Positions 1 through 5,974 of a DNA stretch of 18,074 nt are shown here, piece by piece. Made by a program: the position numbers and the translations under genes. This DNA comes from Fimenecus sp964457415 (lineage in GTDB: Bacteria; Bacillota; Clostridia; Oscillospirales; Acutalibacteraceae): positions 1 to 18,074 of the forward strand of contig CAYWFB010000033.1 of assembly GCA_964457415.1 (NCBI GenBank), written 5' to 3'. The number at the start of each line of letters is the position of its first letter. Positions within the stretch are counted from its first letter, which is position 1. Below the pieces are notes generated by a model. It did no database searches and was not told where the DNA came from. It saw only the letters and a list, made by a program, of their open reading frames with translations.

Positions 1-65
1 AGACTCGCTTTTACACGAATCTCGGATTTTTTAGACTGTTTTTTTACAGCCCCTTAATTATACCA

Positions 66-1361
66 TTATTTTACTGTTTCTGTTTCTTTTTTCTCGCTTA
101 CGATTTTGTACATTTCTTCTGTGGCGAGCATAAGCTTTGTGCCAACATCTTTTTTATTGGCTATGCAATAAATTGAATCATTTTTAACTGAAACATCAAA
201 GCAATCCTGCTTGTCAAGCTTGCCAAAATCAAATTCAATATGCAAGGTGTAAAGAGTTTTTGTTGCACGCTGAATTCTGTAATCGTTGCCGTTATAATGA
301 CCCTCAATCACAAAGCCATTCTCGAAATCGTGAGTAACTTTTGCTTCGCCAATGTCAATAAAGGTGTCGCCGGGAAGTGAATATGCGTGAACAATGTCTT
401 CAAAATAATATGTACCGTCAAGAATTTCTTTTCGTACACATTCTCTTTGCCATTCATACCAATCGGGTGCGTGTGAAAATTCTGTTTCGCCGTTAAGAGC
501 TTGCAATTCACCAAGCTCTGTAAGCTCCCACTTTTTGCCGCATTCTTCACAGAAAAGGTGAATTCCCTGTGAATTCATTTTGTGTTCTGCTTGGCAATGG
601 GGACATTTATAAAGAACCTTATTAAGTCCCTCTGCTCTGAAATCTTCGGTAATTCTGATATTGTTTTCTTTTTGCCACGCATACTCGTCATAGTGCATTT
701 CATGCTGAATAACCTCGTTGATTTCTTCAACAGTCATTCTTTCAATTTCCTCAACTGTGAGTACCTGCTTCATTGTAGAGTGAAAAGGAACTTTTCTGTA
801 TTTTCTGAAATTCCAGAAAGGCGCGTTGAGATAATTGCCGTGATGAATCATAATAACAAGAGGCACCTTATTTTTCTTGACAAGCTTGCCTACAACCTCG
901 GGAATAATTGCCGTTGTGCCGATATTTGAATATCTTGCCTCGGGGTACATACAAAGAATATCGCCGTATTCGTGAAGCACCTTGTGGCAGGCACGGATAA
1001 GGCTTATGTCCGTTGTAAATTTTCTGTGGCACGCACAACCTAATTTTTCCATAACTTTTGACATTCCCACATATCCGTCAAGAGTGGCAATGTTGTTGAA
1101 ATTGTAGGGGTGCACCGCCTTGAAGCTTACAATGAAATCTGCAAACTGTGTGTGGTTGCAAAGAAGGATGTAAGGGGGCTTTAAGTCCTCCATACCGATT
1201 TTTTCAATTTTACTGCCGCCGCGTACTACAAATTTAAGAATAAAACGGCAAAGATTATATGCCAGACCTTTATAGAACTTATTTTGTCTGTCGGGAATGG
1301 TCTTAGGAAGATATATTTCTAAATCTTCGGGATAAACAATGTAATCCTTAATCTCGTTCAT
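66..1361 (-). CDS. PlsC-like acyltransferase with C-terminal zinc ribbon
   Basis: Predicted phospholipid/glycerolipid acyltransferase of the PlsC (1-acylglycerol-3-phosphate acyltransferase) superfamily, 431 residues. The catalytic HX4D motif is NHTQFAD (about residues 69-75, H70 and D75). A second block, MYPEARYSNIG (about 138-148), sits where the family has its FPEG-type substrate motif, but the usual EGTR is replaced by EARY. About residues 253-274 form a four-cysteine zinc ribbon (CPHC...CEEC), followed by a roughly 150-residue C-terminal domain I do not recognise. This is much longer than a normal PlsC of about 200-250 residues. I chose the ATG at 1361 because GAGGGTG lies just upstream; the longer frame to 1442 has no such site and would overlap the promoter. 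The acyl acceptor is unknown. The enzyme probably acts at the inner membrane face. Confidence 0.8.
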   Translation of the reverse strand: MNEIKDYIVYPEDLEIYLPKTIPDRQNKFYKGLAYNLCRFILKFVVRGGSKIEKIGMEDLKPPYILLCNHTQFADFIVSFKAVHPYNFNNIATLDGYVGMSKVMEKLGCACHRKFTTDISLIRACHKVLHEYGDILCMYPEARYSNIGTTAIIPEVVGKLVKKNKVPLVIMIHHGNYLNAPFWNFRKYRKVPFHSTMKQVLTVEEIERMTVEEINEVIQHEMHYDEYAWQKENNIRITEDFRAEGLNKVLYKCPHCQAEHKMNSQGIHLFCEECGKKWELTELGELQALNGETEFSHAPDWYEWQRECVRKEILDGTYYFEDIVHAYSLPGDTFIDIGEAKVTHDFENGFVIEGHYNGNDYRIQRATKTLYTLHIEFDFGKLDKQDCFDVSVKNDSIYCIANKKDVGTKLMLATEEMYKIVSEKKETETVK

Positions 1362-1413
1362 AAAATCACCCTCAATGGCTACATTTCTAATTTGCTGTAA
1401 CCGATTTGTAACT

Positions 1414-1442
1414 ATTTTAACACAATGAGCATAATTTATCAA
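1414..1442 (-). promoter_or_regulatory. Sigma-A-type promoter of the acyltransferase gene
   Basis: Read on the minus strand, TTGATA (1437-1442) and TAAAAT (1414-1419) are separated by exactly 17 bp, about 50 bp upstream of the ATG at 1361. It lies between the stop of the pseudouridine synthase gene and the acyltransferase start, so the second gene can be transcribed on its own even though both read in the same direction. Confidence 0.6.
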
Positions 1443-1465
1443 GTCTGTTTATTTTGGCAACAAAT

Positions 1466-2344
1466 TCAGAGTTTTACAAATTGTGCAATATCTGGTGGCA
1501 GGGGAGAATTGATTTCAATTTCTTCATTCATTACGGGGTGGGTAAACCGACAATAACAACAATGAAGTGCTTGGCGGGAAATGTCATCCCGCGGTGTGCC
1601 ATACATTGTGTCGCCCGTGAGCGGAGTGCCCATTGAGGCAAAATGCACGCGGATTTGGTGAGTTCTGCCCGTGACTAAATGAATGTGCAAAAGTGTTCGC
1701 CCATTGTGATTTGATACGGCTTTCCACTCGGTAATTGCGCGCTCGCCCCGTTCGTCAACGGTGCGGATTGTAAGAATGGGGTCAGGGCGGTAAATCGGCT
1801 TGTCAATAATGCCCTCACCCTCATAAATACCCTCGCAAACTGCGAAATATTCCTTGTAAACCTTGCCCGAAAGCTTTGCGGCAATGAATTTGTTAAGGGC
1901 GCAGATAACAATTCCCGAGGTTCCGCGGTCAAGTCTGCCGACGGAACGAAAAACCGCCTCTTTACCTTGCTTTTGCAGATGATAAGACACCGCATTTGCT
2001 AAAGTATCGCCTTGATGATTGTGTGACGGGTGCAAGGGCAACCCCGCAGGCTTGTCAACAATCAACAAATCGTCATCCTCGTAAAGAATTGTCAAATCGT
2101 AGGGCATAGGCTCCACAATTTTATGCTTGTGGTCACTCTGTTCGGGTAAATGAATGCATAACAAATCCCCTGAATGCAAAATGTCAACAGTGCGGATATG
2201 CTCACCGTTGCAGGTTATGCCGTCAGGTATATTTTTAAGATGGCGGATAAGTCTTGCCGATGCCTCAATTTCTTCTTTAAGAAAGGTAAGCACCCGCTCG
2301 CCGTCATATTTTTCTGTAATTTTAAAATTCAAATATCTTTCCAT
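1466..2344 (-). CDS. RluA-family pseudouridine synthase
   Basis: Converts specific uridines in rRNA or tRNA to pseudouridine; 292 residues. The catalytic-loop signature GRLDRGTSG is at about 136-144, with D139 as the catalytic aspartate. VDKPAGLPLHPS (about 96-107) and the C-terminal block TGRTHQIRVHF are also family hallmarks. An N-terminal stretch (about 28-66, ARLIRHLKN...LLCIHLP) resembles a diverged S4 RNA-binding domain, as in RluC/RluD. The rRNA position modified cannot be told from sequence. The frame extends upstream to 2425, but homology begins at MERYLNF, so I use the ATG at 2344. There is no Shine-Dalgarno before it; instead an extended -10 lies 6 nt upstream, suggesting a leaderless message. 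There is no clear terminator downstream, so read-through into the acyltransferase gene is possible. Confidence 0.9.
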   Translation of the reverse strand: MERYLNFKITEKYDGERVLTFLKEEIEASARLIRHLKNIPDGITCNGEHIRTVDILHSGDLLCIHLPEQSDHKHKIVEPMPYDLTILYEDDDLLIVDKPAGLPLHPSHNHQGDTLANAVSYHLQKQGKEAVFRSVGRLDRGTSGIVICALNKFIAAKLSGKVYKEYFAVCEGIYEGEGIIDKPIYRPDPILTIRTVDERGERAITEWKAVSNHNGRTLLHIHLVTGRTHQIRVHFASMGTPLTGDTMYGTPRDDISRQALHCCYCRFTHPVMNEEIEINSPLPPDIAQFVKL

Positions 2345-2346
2345 AC

Positions 2347-2374
2347 TTGAATTATACCACGAAAGTAGTATAAT
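2347..2374 (+). promoter_or_regulatory. Promoter of the PII-like/antiporter operon
   Basis: TTGAAT (2347-2352) and TATAAT (2369-2374) are spaced 16 bp apart, 45 bp upstream of the ATG at 2420. The -35 physically overlaps the minus-strand -10 at 2351-2356, so polymerase binding in one direction should exclude the other. Confidence 0.6.
2351..2359 (-). promoter_or_regulatory. Extended -10 of the pseudouridine synthase gene
   Basis: On the minus strand the sequence TGGTATAAT (2351-2359) matches the extended -10 consensus TGnTATAAT. Only 6 nt separate it from the ATG at 2344, so the expected transcription start falls at or next to the start codon. A good -35 is not evident. Confidence 0.55.
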
Positions 2375-2419
2375 AGGAAGACGAAAAAACCTTAAAAATT
2401 TTTTAAGAAAGGTGATTTT

Positions 2420-2764
2420 ATGCAATTATTAATTCTCATATTACATAATTCACGCCACATGGACAAAACTCTGGCTCTTATGATGGAGGCAGGTATTCAC
2501 GGCGGTTCGCTCCTTGACTGCGAGGGCGTTTTACAGGCAATGAGCCACAATTCTGTTGAGCCACCACCAATTTTCGGCTCACTTCGTCAATACCTTAATC
2601 CTGAGCGTGGCGGAATGAACAAAATTCTCATTTCTGCACTTGAAGATGGTCAGGTGGATACTGTCAAGAAAATCGTTAACGAGGTTACGGGCGGACTTGA
2701 CAAGGCAAATACGGGCATTCTTATGACGGTGCCAATTCTTACAATAGAGGGACTTGCAAAATAA
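2420..2764 (+). CDS. PII-like signalling protein
   Basis: 114 residues resembling the PII/CutA-like ferredoxin fold. It opens with a beta strand (LLILILHN), then a helix and strand with the PII-like pattern DKTLALMMEAGIHGGSLLD, a variable loop (about 40-65) in the T-loop position, a second strand/helix pair (KILISALEDGQVDTVKKIV), and the C-terminal strand GILMTVPILTIEGL. The uridylylated tyrosine region and other classical GlnB/GlnK signatures are not visible, so this is not a standard nitrogen regulator. The stop is 2 nt before the antiporter ATG. I infer that it binds a small ligand and gates the antiporter, as PII-like proteins do for other transporters. The RBS AAAGGTG precedes the ATG. 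A DarA-type c-di-AMP receptor is an alternative within the same fold. Confidence 0.65.
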   Translation: MQLLILILHNSRHMDKTLALMMEAGIHGGSLLDCEGVLQAMSHNSVEPPPIFGSLRQYLNPERGGMNKILISALEDGQVDTVKKIVNEVTGGLDKANTGILMTVPILTIEGLAK

Positions 2765-2766
2765 CT

Positions 2767-3936
2767 ATGAACACTTTACTGGGGTTGTCATTGGGAATGA
2801 TTGTGGGTCTTCTCATGACAAGAATAATGAAAAAAATCAACCTGCCGAATGTTACGGGATATCTTATCGCGGGACTTCTGGTGGGACCATATTGCCTGAA
2901 TATTTTTTCGGGCGAAGCACTTGACGAACTGACTGTGCTCACCAATGCGGCGCTTGGATTTATCGCATTTTCAATCGGCGGTGAGTTTAAATTATCGTCA
3001 CTTAAACAGTTGGGCGCAAAGGTTTTTGTTATCACACTTTTTGAGGCGGTTGGTGCAACTGTGATAGTTTCAACTGTGCTTATTTTATTAGGCATTGACA
3101 CTTCTCTTGCTCTTATTTTAGGTGCAATCGCATCTGCAACCGCACCGGCGGCAACCCTTATGGTTGTGCGTCAATATAAGGCGAGGGGACCCGTTACATC
3201 AACACTTCTGCCCGTTGTAGCAATTGACGACGCAGTTTGTCTTATGCTTTTCTCAATTCTTTCATCTGTGGCAAAATCGCTTGAGGCAGGCAACGGTTTT
3301 GATTTTAAATCAACCATATTAAAACCAATTATTGAAATTATCGGCTCACTTGTAATCGGCTTTGCGGTGGGTGTTGTGCTGTCAATAGCAACAAAATATT
3401 TCTTATCCCGTGCAAACAGAATTTCACTTGCCGTTACTGCTGTGCTTTTAGGTGTTGGACTTTCAGAACTTTTAGGACTTTCTTCACTATTGCTCTGTAT
3501 GGCAATCGGTGCCGCAATGGCGAACTTCTCAAAGGTCAGCGATGCAGTTATGGAGTGCACAGACCGTTGGACACCACCTCTGTTTATGCTCTTCTTTGTG
3601 ATTTCTGGTGCAGAGTTTAATTTTGAAATATTCAAAACCGTTGGCTTTGTGGGCGTGATGTATTTAATTCTCCGCTCTGCGGGCAAATATTTCGGCGCAA
3701 TGGCAGGTTGTGCTATTGTGAAAACCGAGAAGAATGTAAAGAAATATCTTGGTATTACACTTTTGCCACAAGCGGGTGTTGCAATCGGTATGGCGCAGTT
3801 GTCATTGACTGTTGTTCCGCAATACGGCGAGCAAATCAGAGCAGTTATTCTCTGTGCTACACTTGTGTATGAATTAATCGGACCATTGCTCACCAAAATC
3901 GCCCTCACAAAAGCAGGGGAAATTAAAAAAGCGTAA
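2767..3936 (+). CDS. CPA2-family cation/proton antiporter
   Basis: 389 residues, nearly all hydrophobic helices (about 12), matching the Na_H_exchanger domain of the CPA2/KefB-NapA group. The core contains ASATAPAAT (about 122-130), matching the discontinuous helix, and VAIDDAV (151-157). The paired aspartates D154-D155 correspond to the ion-binding DD motif of electrogenic CPA2 antiporters, whereas KefC-type proteins carry QD. The C-terminus stops soon after the last helix, so the RCK/TrkA_N nucleotide-binding domain typical of Kef proteins is missing. The PII-like gene directly upstream may supply that regulatory function. The RBS-like GAGGG is about 15 nt from the ATG, so translation is probably coupled to the upstream gene. 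The ion (Na+ or K+) is not determinable. Confidence 0.88.
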   Translation: MNTLLGLSLGMIVGLLMTRIMKKINLPNVTGYLIAGLLVGPYCLNIFSGEALDELTVLTNAALGFIAFSIGGEFKLSSLKQLGAKVFVITLFEAVGATVIVSTVLILLGIDTSLALILGAIASATAPAATLMVVRQYKARGPVTSTLLPVVAIDDAVCLMLFSILSSVAKSLEAGNGFDFKSTILKPIIEIIGSLVIGFAVGVVLSIATKYFLSRANRISLAVTAVLLGVGLSELLGLSSLLLCMAIGAAMANFSKVSDAVMECTDRWTPPLFMLFFVISGAEFNFEIFKTVGFVGVMYLILRSAGKYFGAMAGCAIVKTEKNVKKYLGITLLPQAGVAIGMAQLSLTVVPQYGEQIRAVILCATLVYELIGPLLTKIALTKAGEIKKA

Positions 3937-3971
3937 AGTACAAAATGCAAAGCGTAAAATGAATAAATATA

Positions 3972-4004
3972 GTAGGGCGGGGGCTTGCTCCCGCCGTATT
4001 TTTT
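3972..4004 (+). terminator. Intrinsic terminator made from a GTAGGG-type palindrome
   Basis: GGCGGG (3976-3981) pairs with CCCGCC (3990-3995) around a short loop, and is followed by GTATTTTTT. It is placed to end the PII-like/antiporter transcript. The unit starts with GTAGGG, the same head as the palindromic repeats at the right end of the window, so a dispersed repeat may have been recruited as a terminator. Confidence 0.6.
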
Positions 4005-4076
4005 GCCCCAAAATCAATATGCAACTGTGGGTTGCTAAATTTTAAAGGCGGATTGGTGGATTTTATTCCTTTTTTA

Positions 4077-4085
4077 TGCTAAAAT
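4077..4085 (+). promoter_or_regulatory. Extended -10 of the XRE/membrane regulator gene
   Basis: TGCTAAAAT matches the extended -10 consensus and lies 24 bp upstream of the ATG at 4110, with AAGGAGGG between them. No convincing -35 is at the standard distance (TGGATT would be the 17-bp candidate). Confidence 0.4.
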
Positions 4086-4109
4086 CAAAGCAGAAAAGGA
4101 GGGTTTCAA

Positions 4110-4865
4110 ATGAATCTCGGTGAAAAAATCTATAAGTTAAGAACAGAAAAGAATTTATCCCAAGGGGATTTAGCTGAAAAGCTTGATGTTTCCCGCCAAT
4201 CAGTTTCAAAATGGGAGACCGACACTGCAGTACCCGATTTGGATAAGCTTATAAAGCTCTGCGATGTCTTTGAAATATCCCTTGATGAGCTGACAGGTAG
4301 AGAAAAGATAGGAAAATCAACAGTTAATGCCGTAACGCAAAAAATAGAAACAAATCAACCTAAAATAGCGGGTTACGTATTTCTTGGTATTACTTTGTTT
4401 AGTGCAATTTTTTTATTGGTTACGGCTCCGTTGGCAATTTATTTGTGTATTCCTCTGTTGCTTTGCACAATAATTTGTTTTAAAGCAAAAAAACATGCTT
4501 GGTATTGGTGTGTTTGGGCTATGTATATACCTCTGGAATTTTTTATATTTTTGGGATTCCGAATAGACATTAGATTTATAATCAAGTTTGTCTTTTTAGT
4601 TGTTATGGCGATTGCTACTTGGTTTGCCTTTAAAGATAGCGAAGACATCACAGAACGAACGAAAAGAGTTGCTGTTTTAATACTGAGTATGGTCGGTATT
4701 GTGATTTGTGCAGTGGCTATATGGTTTCTTTTTTATTCTAATATAGTGAGAATTGATAGTAATTTTGATATGTGGATATTTGCTTCAATCAGTGCAATTG
4801 TAACGGCACTTTCAGGTGTGGTAATGTTTCAAGCAGTTAGACTTATTCAAAATAAAATATATTAA
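4110..4865 (+). CDS. XRE-family regulator with polytopic membrane domain
   Basis: 251 residues. The N-terminal 63 residues are a typical Cro/C1 HTH: LSQGDLAEKLDVSRQSVSKWE, then a conserved continuation ending ISLDELTG. After a linker (about 64-84) come five to six hydrophobic segments (about 86-107, 109-124, 131-149, 155-173, 186-209, 222-242). The HTH would therefore be tethered at the cytoplasmic membrane. This XRE-plus-membrane architecture is common in Firmicutes, where members are thought to sense membrane or envelope signals; no ligand can be read here. A strong RBS, AAGGAGGG, precedes the ATG and a hairpin terminator follows at once, so it is monocistronic. Codon use is visibly AT-richer than the flanking operons, consistent with accessory DNA. 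Confidence 0.85.
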   Translation: MNLGEKIYKLRTEKNLSQGDLAEKLDVSRQSVSKWETDTAVPDLDKLIKLCDVFEISLDELTGREKIGKSTVNAVTQKIETNQPKIAGYVFLGITLFSAIFLLVTAPLAIYLCIPLLLCTIICFKAKKHAWYWCVWAMYIPLEFFIFLGFRIDIRFIIKFVFLVVMAIATWFAFKDSEDITERTKRVAVLILSMVGIVICAVAIWFLFYSNIVRIDSNFDMWIFASISAIVTALSGVVMFQAVRLIQNKIY

Positions 4866-4874
4866 AACAAAACA

Positions 4875-4901
4875 AAAAGCTCGGTGAAAACCCGAGCTTT
4901 T
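4875..4901 (+). terminator. Terminator of the XRE/membrane regulator gene
   Basis: AAAAGCTCGG (4875-4884) pairs perfectly with CCGAGCTTTT (4892-4901). The stem carries A and T tracts on its two sides, so it can work in both directions and may also end the minus-strand HTH/zinc-ribbon transcript. Confidence 0.75.
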
Positions 4902-4917
4902 CTTATGTAACAATATT

Positions 4918-4962
4918 TTATTTTGCCAATGCGCCGACTTCAAGCATAAAGCCGCCGAGCTG
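4918..4962 (-). pseudogene. Remnant of an SCP2-like gene 3' end
   Basis: Read on the minus strand, this encodes the last 14 residues plus stop (QLGGFMLEVGALAK) of the SCP2-like protein at 5930-6730. A stop lies in frame about ten codons upstream and there is no start, so it is a non-functional fragment. It is either the displaced original 3' end left by site-specific insertion or the stub of a lost duplicate gene. Confidence 0.8.
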
Positions 4963-4976
4963 TGAGTAAGTTGATT

Positions 4977-5141
4977 TTATTGTTTGTTATTAGGACAAGG
5001 TGTATCAATTGGTATTCGCCAAGGACTCCCTTTAGCATCCTGTTCAGCATTTGGTATTTTGTTTTCTCTACACCATTTGGAAACTGTATTTTGGGAAACA
5101 TTCCATTTTTCACTAGCTTCTTTTGTGCCCATAAATTCCAT
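4977..5141 (-). CDS. Small HTH DNA-binding protein, excisionase-like
   Basis: A 54-residue gene found by reading the minus strand. It starts MEFMGTKEASEKWNVSQNTV and continues SKWCRENKIPNAEQDAKG before ending SPWRIPIDTPCPNNKQ. The order KEASEKWNVSQNTVSKWCRE (HTH helices), then IPNAEQ, then WRIP (wing-like), is the layout of MerR/excisionase-type HTH_17 domains. The RBS AAGGAG lies 7 nt before the ATG at 5141. A second in-frame ATG at codon 4 is possible. It lies 31 nt downstream of the zinc-ribbon gene and is probably cotranscribed with it. It may be a recombination directionality factor of the surrounding cassette, or a plain regulator. No integrase is nearby. Confidence 0.75.
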   Translation of the reverse strand: MEFMGTKEASEKWNVSQNTVSKWCRENKIPNAEQDAKGSPWRIPIDTPCPNNKQ

Positions 5142-5172
5142 TTTAATTCTCCTTAATTATTCTTTTGATAGA

Positions 5173-5517
5173 TTAGTAAATAAAGCAGAAGAAAATTACA
5201 AGAAATGAAATAACGAACGAAGCGATACCTATGATTATTCCAATAAAATTCAATCTTTTTGCTTCATCAAGGCCAGTTGTGTTTTGTGGTAAATTACTTG
5301 ACTTGTATATTCCCAATCCTCCAACTATCCAAGCTGCGAGTGGGATGATAAAACCAGCAAAAATTGATATCAAACCAAGGTTTTTAATGTGTTCGACAGT
5401 TACATTAGAACTTCGATTATTATCCTCTGTTTTTTGAAAGTTATCTGTAGGACATCCACATCCAGGACAAACTACTGCATTTTCTGATATTTCTTTTCCA
5501 CATTTAGAACAAAACAT
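5173..5517 (-). CDS. Zinc-ribbon membrane protein
   Basis: 114 residues. The N-terminus is a compact zinc ribbon of the zinc-ribbon_2 type, with MFCSKCGKEI and CPGCG giving C3, C6, C17 and C20. A polar linker (about 24-45) leads to two hydrophobic segments (about 47-70 and 91-113), and the protein ends directly after the second one. It should sit in the cytoplasmic membrane with the metal site in the cytosol. The RBS AAGGAGGA is well placed before the ATG. It is the first gene of a two-gene minus-strand unit with the small HTH gene, divergent from the XRE gene at 5630. The 5' region overlaps palindromic operator-like DNA, so repression by the divergent XRE protein is likely. The specific function is unknown. 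Confidence 0.8.
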   Translation of the reverse strand: MFCSKCGKEISENAVVCPGCGCPTDNFQKTEDNNRSSNVTVEHIKNLGLISIFAGFIIPLAAWIVGGLGIYKSSNLPQNTTGLDEAKRLNFIGIIIGIASFVISFLVIFFCFIY

Positions 5518-5541
5518 AAAAAATCCTCCTTAATTATAAAG

Positions 5542-5562
5542 TTTGTCTTATCATAAGACAAA
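5542..5562. promoter_or_regulatory. Perfect palindromic operator candidate
   Basis: TTTGTCTTAT (5542-5551) and ATAAGACAAA (5553-5562) form a perfect 10+1+10 dyad in the divergent intergenic region. On the minus strand it contains TTGTCT, which lies 17 bp before a TATAAT (5534-5539), and it also covers the spacer of a TTGACA (5566-5571)/TAAGAC arrangement. A bound protein should therefore block the zinc-ribbon promoter. It is the likely target of the XRE protein encoded at 5630. Confidence 0.65.
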
Positions 5563-5585
5563 GTTTTGTCAAGGCTATGTTACCA

Positions 5586-5616
5586 TACATTTTGTCCTAT
5601 GTCAAGACAAAATGTA
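5586..5616. promoter_or_regulatory. Second operator-like inverted repeat before the XRE gene
   Basis: TACATTTTGTC (5586-5596) and GACAAAATGTA (5606-5616) form an 11-bp inverted repeat with a 9-bp centre, ending at the RBS of the XRE gene. It shares the TTGTC/GACAA half-sites of the first palindrome, and a lone TTTTGTC occurs at 5564-5570. Autoregulation of the XRE gene is the natural reading; the hairpin might also act in mRNA. Confidence 0.55.
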
Positions 5617-5629
5617 AAGGTTGGTAAAT

Positions 5630-5866
5630 ATGGCAAGAATTATTGATGGAAATAAAATGAATTTGGTTGGCGGGAAAGTCCGAAAATATCGAAAAAAGAA
5701 AAGGATGAGTCAACAATATCTATCAAATCAATTGGAGTTGTTGGGCGTTTATGTTTGCCGAGGCTCTATTTCTCGTATTGAAGATTATTCGAGAACCGTT
5801 ACTGACATTGAACTATATGCAATTGCCAATGTTTTGCAAATTGATATTAAAGATTTGTTTGAATAA
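5630..5866 (+). CDS. Small XRE-family transcriptional regulator
   Basis: 78 residues forming little more than one Cro/C1-type HTH domain: VRKYRKKKRMSQQYLSNQL, then CRGSISRIEDYSRTVTDIEL, then LQIDIKDLF. The frame opens at a TTG at 5621, but AAAGG at 5616-5620 is correctly spaced for the ATG at 5630, which I use. The protein is compact and basic, as for phage- or element-type repressors. It faces the zinc-ribbon gene across about 110 bp rich in TTGTC/GACAA dyads, the usual arrangement of a repressor controlling itself and a divergent operon. A hairpin terminator follows. The gene is AT-rich compared with the SCP2/transketolase operon to the right. Confidence 0.85.
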   Translation: MARIIDGNKMNLVGGKVRKYRKKKRMSQQYLSNQLELLGVYVCRGSISRIEDYSRTVTDIELYAIANVLQIDIKDLFE

Positions 5867-5877
5867 AGTAAATAGAT

Positions 5878-5974
5878 AACAAAAAGCTCGGTTTAAAATG
5901 AAAACCGAGCTTTTGTTACGTGTAAAATCTTATTTTGCCAATGCGCCGACTTCAAGCATAAATCCGCCGAGCTG
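5878..5974. repeat. Right direct repeat: intact 3' end and terminator of the SCP2-like gene
   Basis: Partner of 4871-4962. The 45-bp core 5930-5974 is the true 3' end of the SCP2-like gene and matches the left copy at 44 of 45 positions. The terminator part shares the 15-mer AACAAAAAGCTCGGT and the CGAGCTTTT arm. The pair could be the att-type ends of the intervening cassette. Confidence 0.85.
5882..5914 (-). terminator. Bidirectional terminator of the SCP2/transketolase operon and the XRE gene
   Basis: AAAAGCTCGGTTT (5882-5894) pairs with AAACCGAGCTTTT (5902-5914), a perfect 13-bp stem with a 7-nt loop and T-rich flanks in both directions. It sits between the convergent ends of the XRE gene (5866) and the operon (5930). 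Confidence 0.85.

Larger units (their letters stand above)
4871..4962. repeat. Left direct repeat: duplicated terminator plus 3' end of the SCP2-like gene
   Basis: This copy matches 5878-5974. It begins with the identical 15-mer AACAAAAAGCTCGGT, has a terminator with a diverged loop, and ends with a 45-bp core (4918-4962) identical to 5930-5974 except at one base (G4951 versus T5963). Similarity stops sharply after 4962. It marks the outer edge of the small cassette 4963-5880. Confidence 0.85.

Noticed and set aside
1..65. Possible terminator of the acyltransferase gene in the T-rich left edge
   Set aside because: Only a weak CTGT/ACAG pairing is visible and the window is cut there, so it cannot be supported.
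3171..3950. A 259-residue open frame on the minus strand
   Set aside because: It lies entirely opposite the clear antiporter gene, has low-complexity serine/threonine/isoleucine composition typical of an antisense shadow, and has no RBS.
4984..5208. A 74-residue plus-strand frame with apparent hydrophobic stretches
   Set aside because: It is the antisense of the small HTH gene at 4977-5141, which has an RBS and a recognisable domain.
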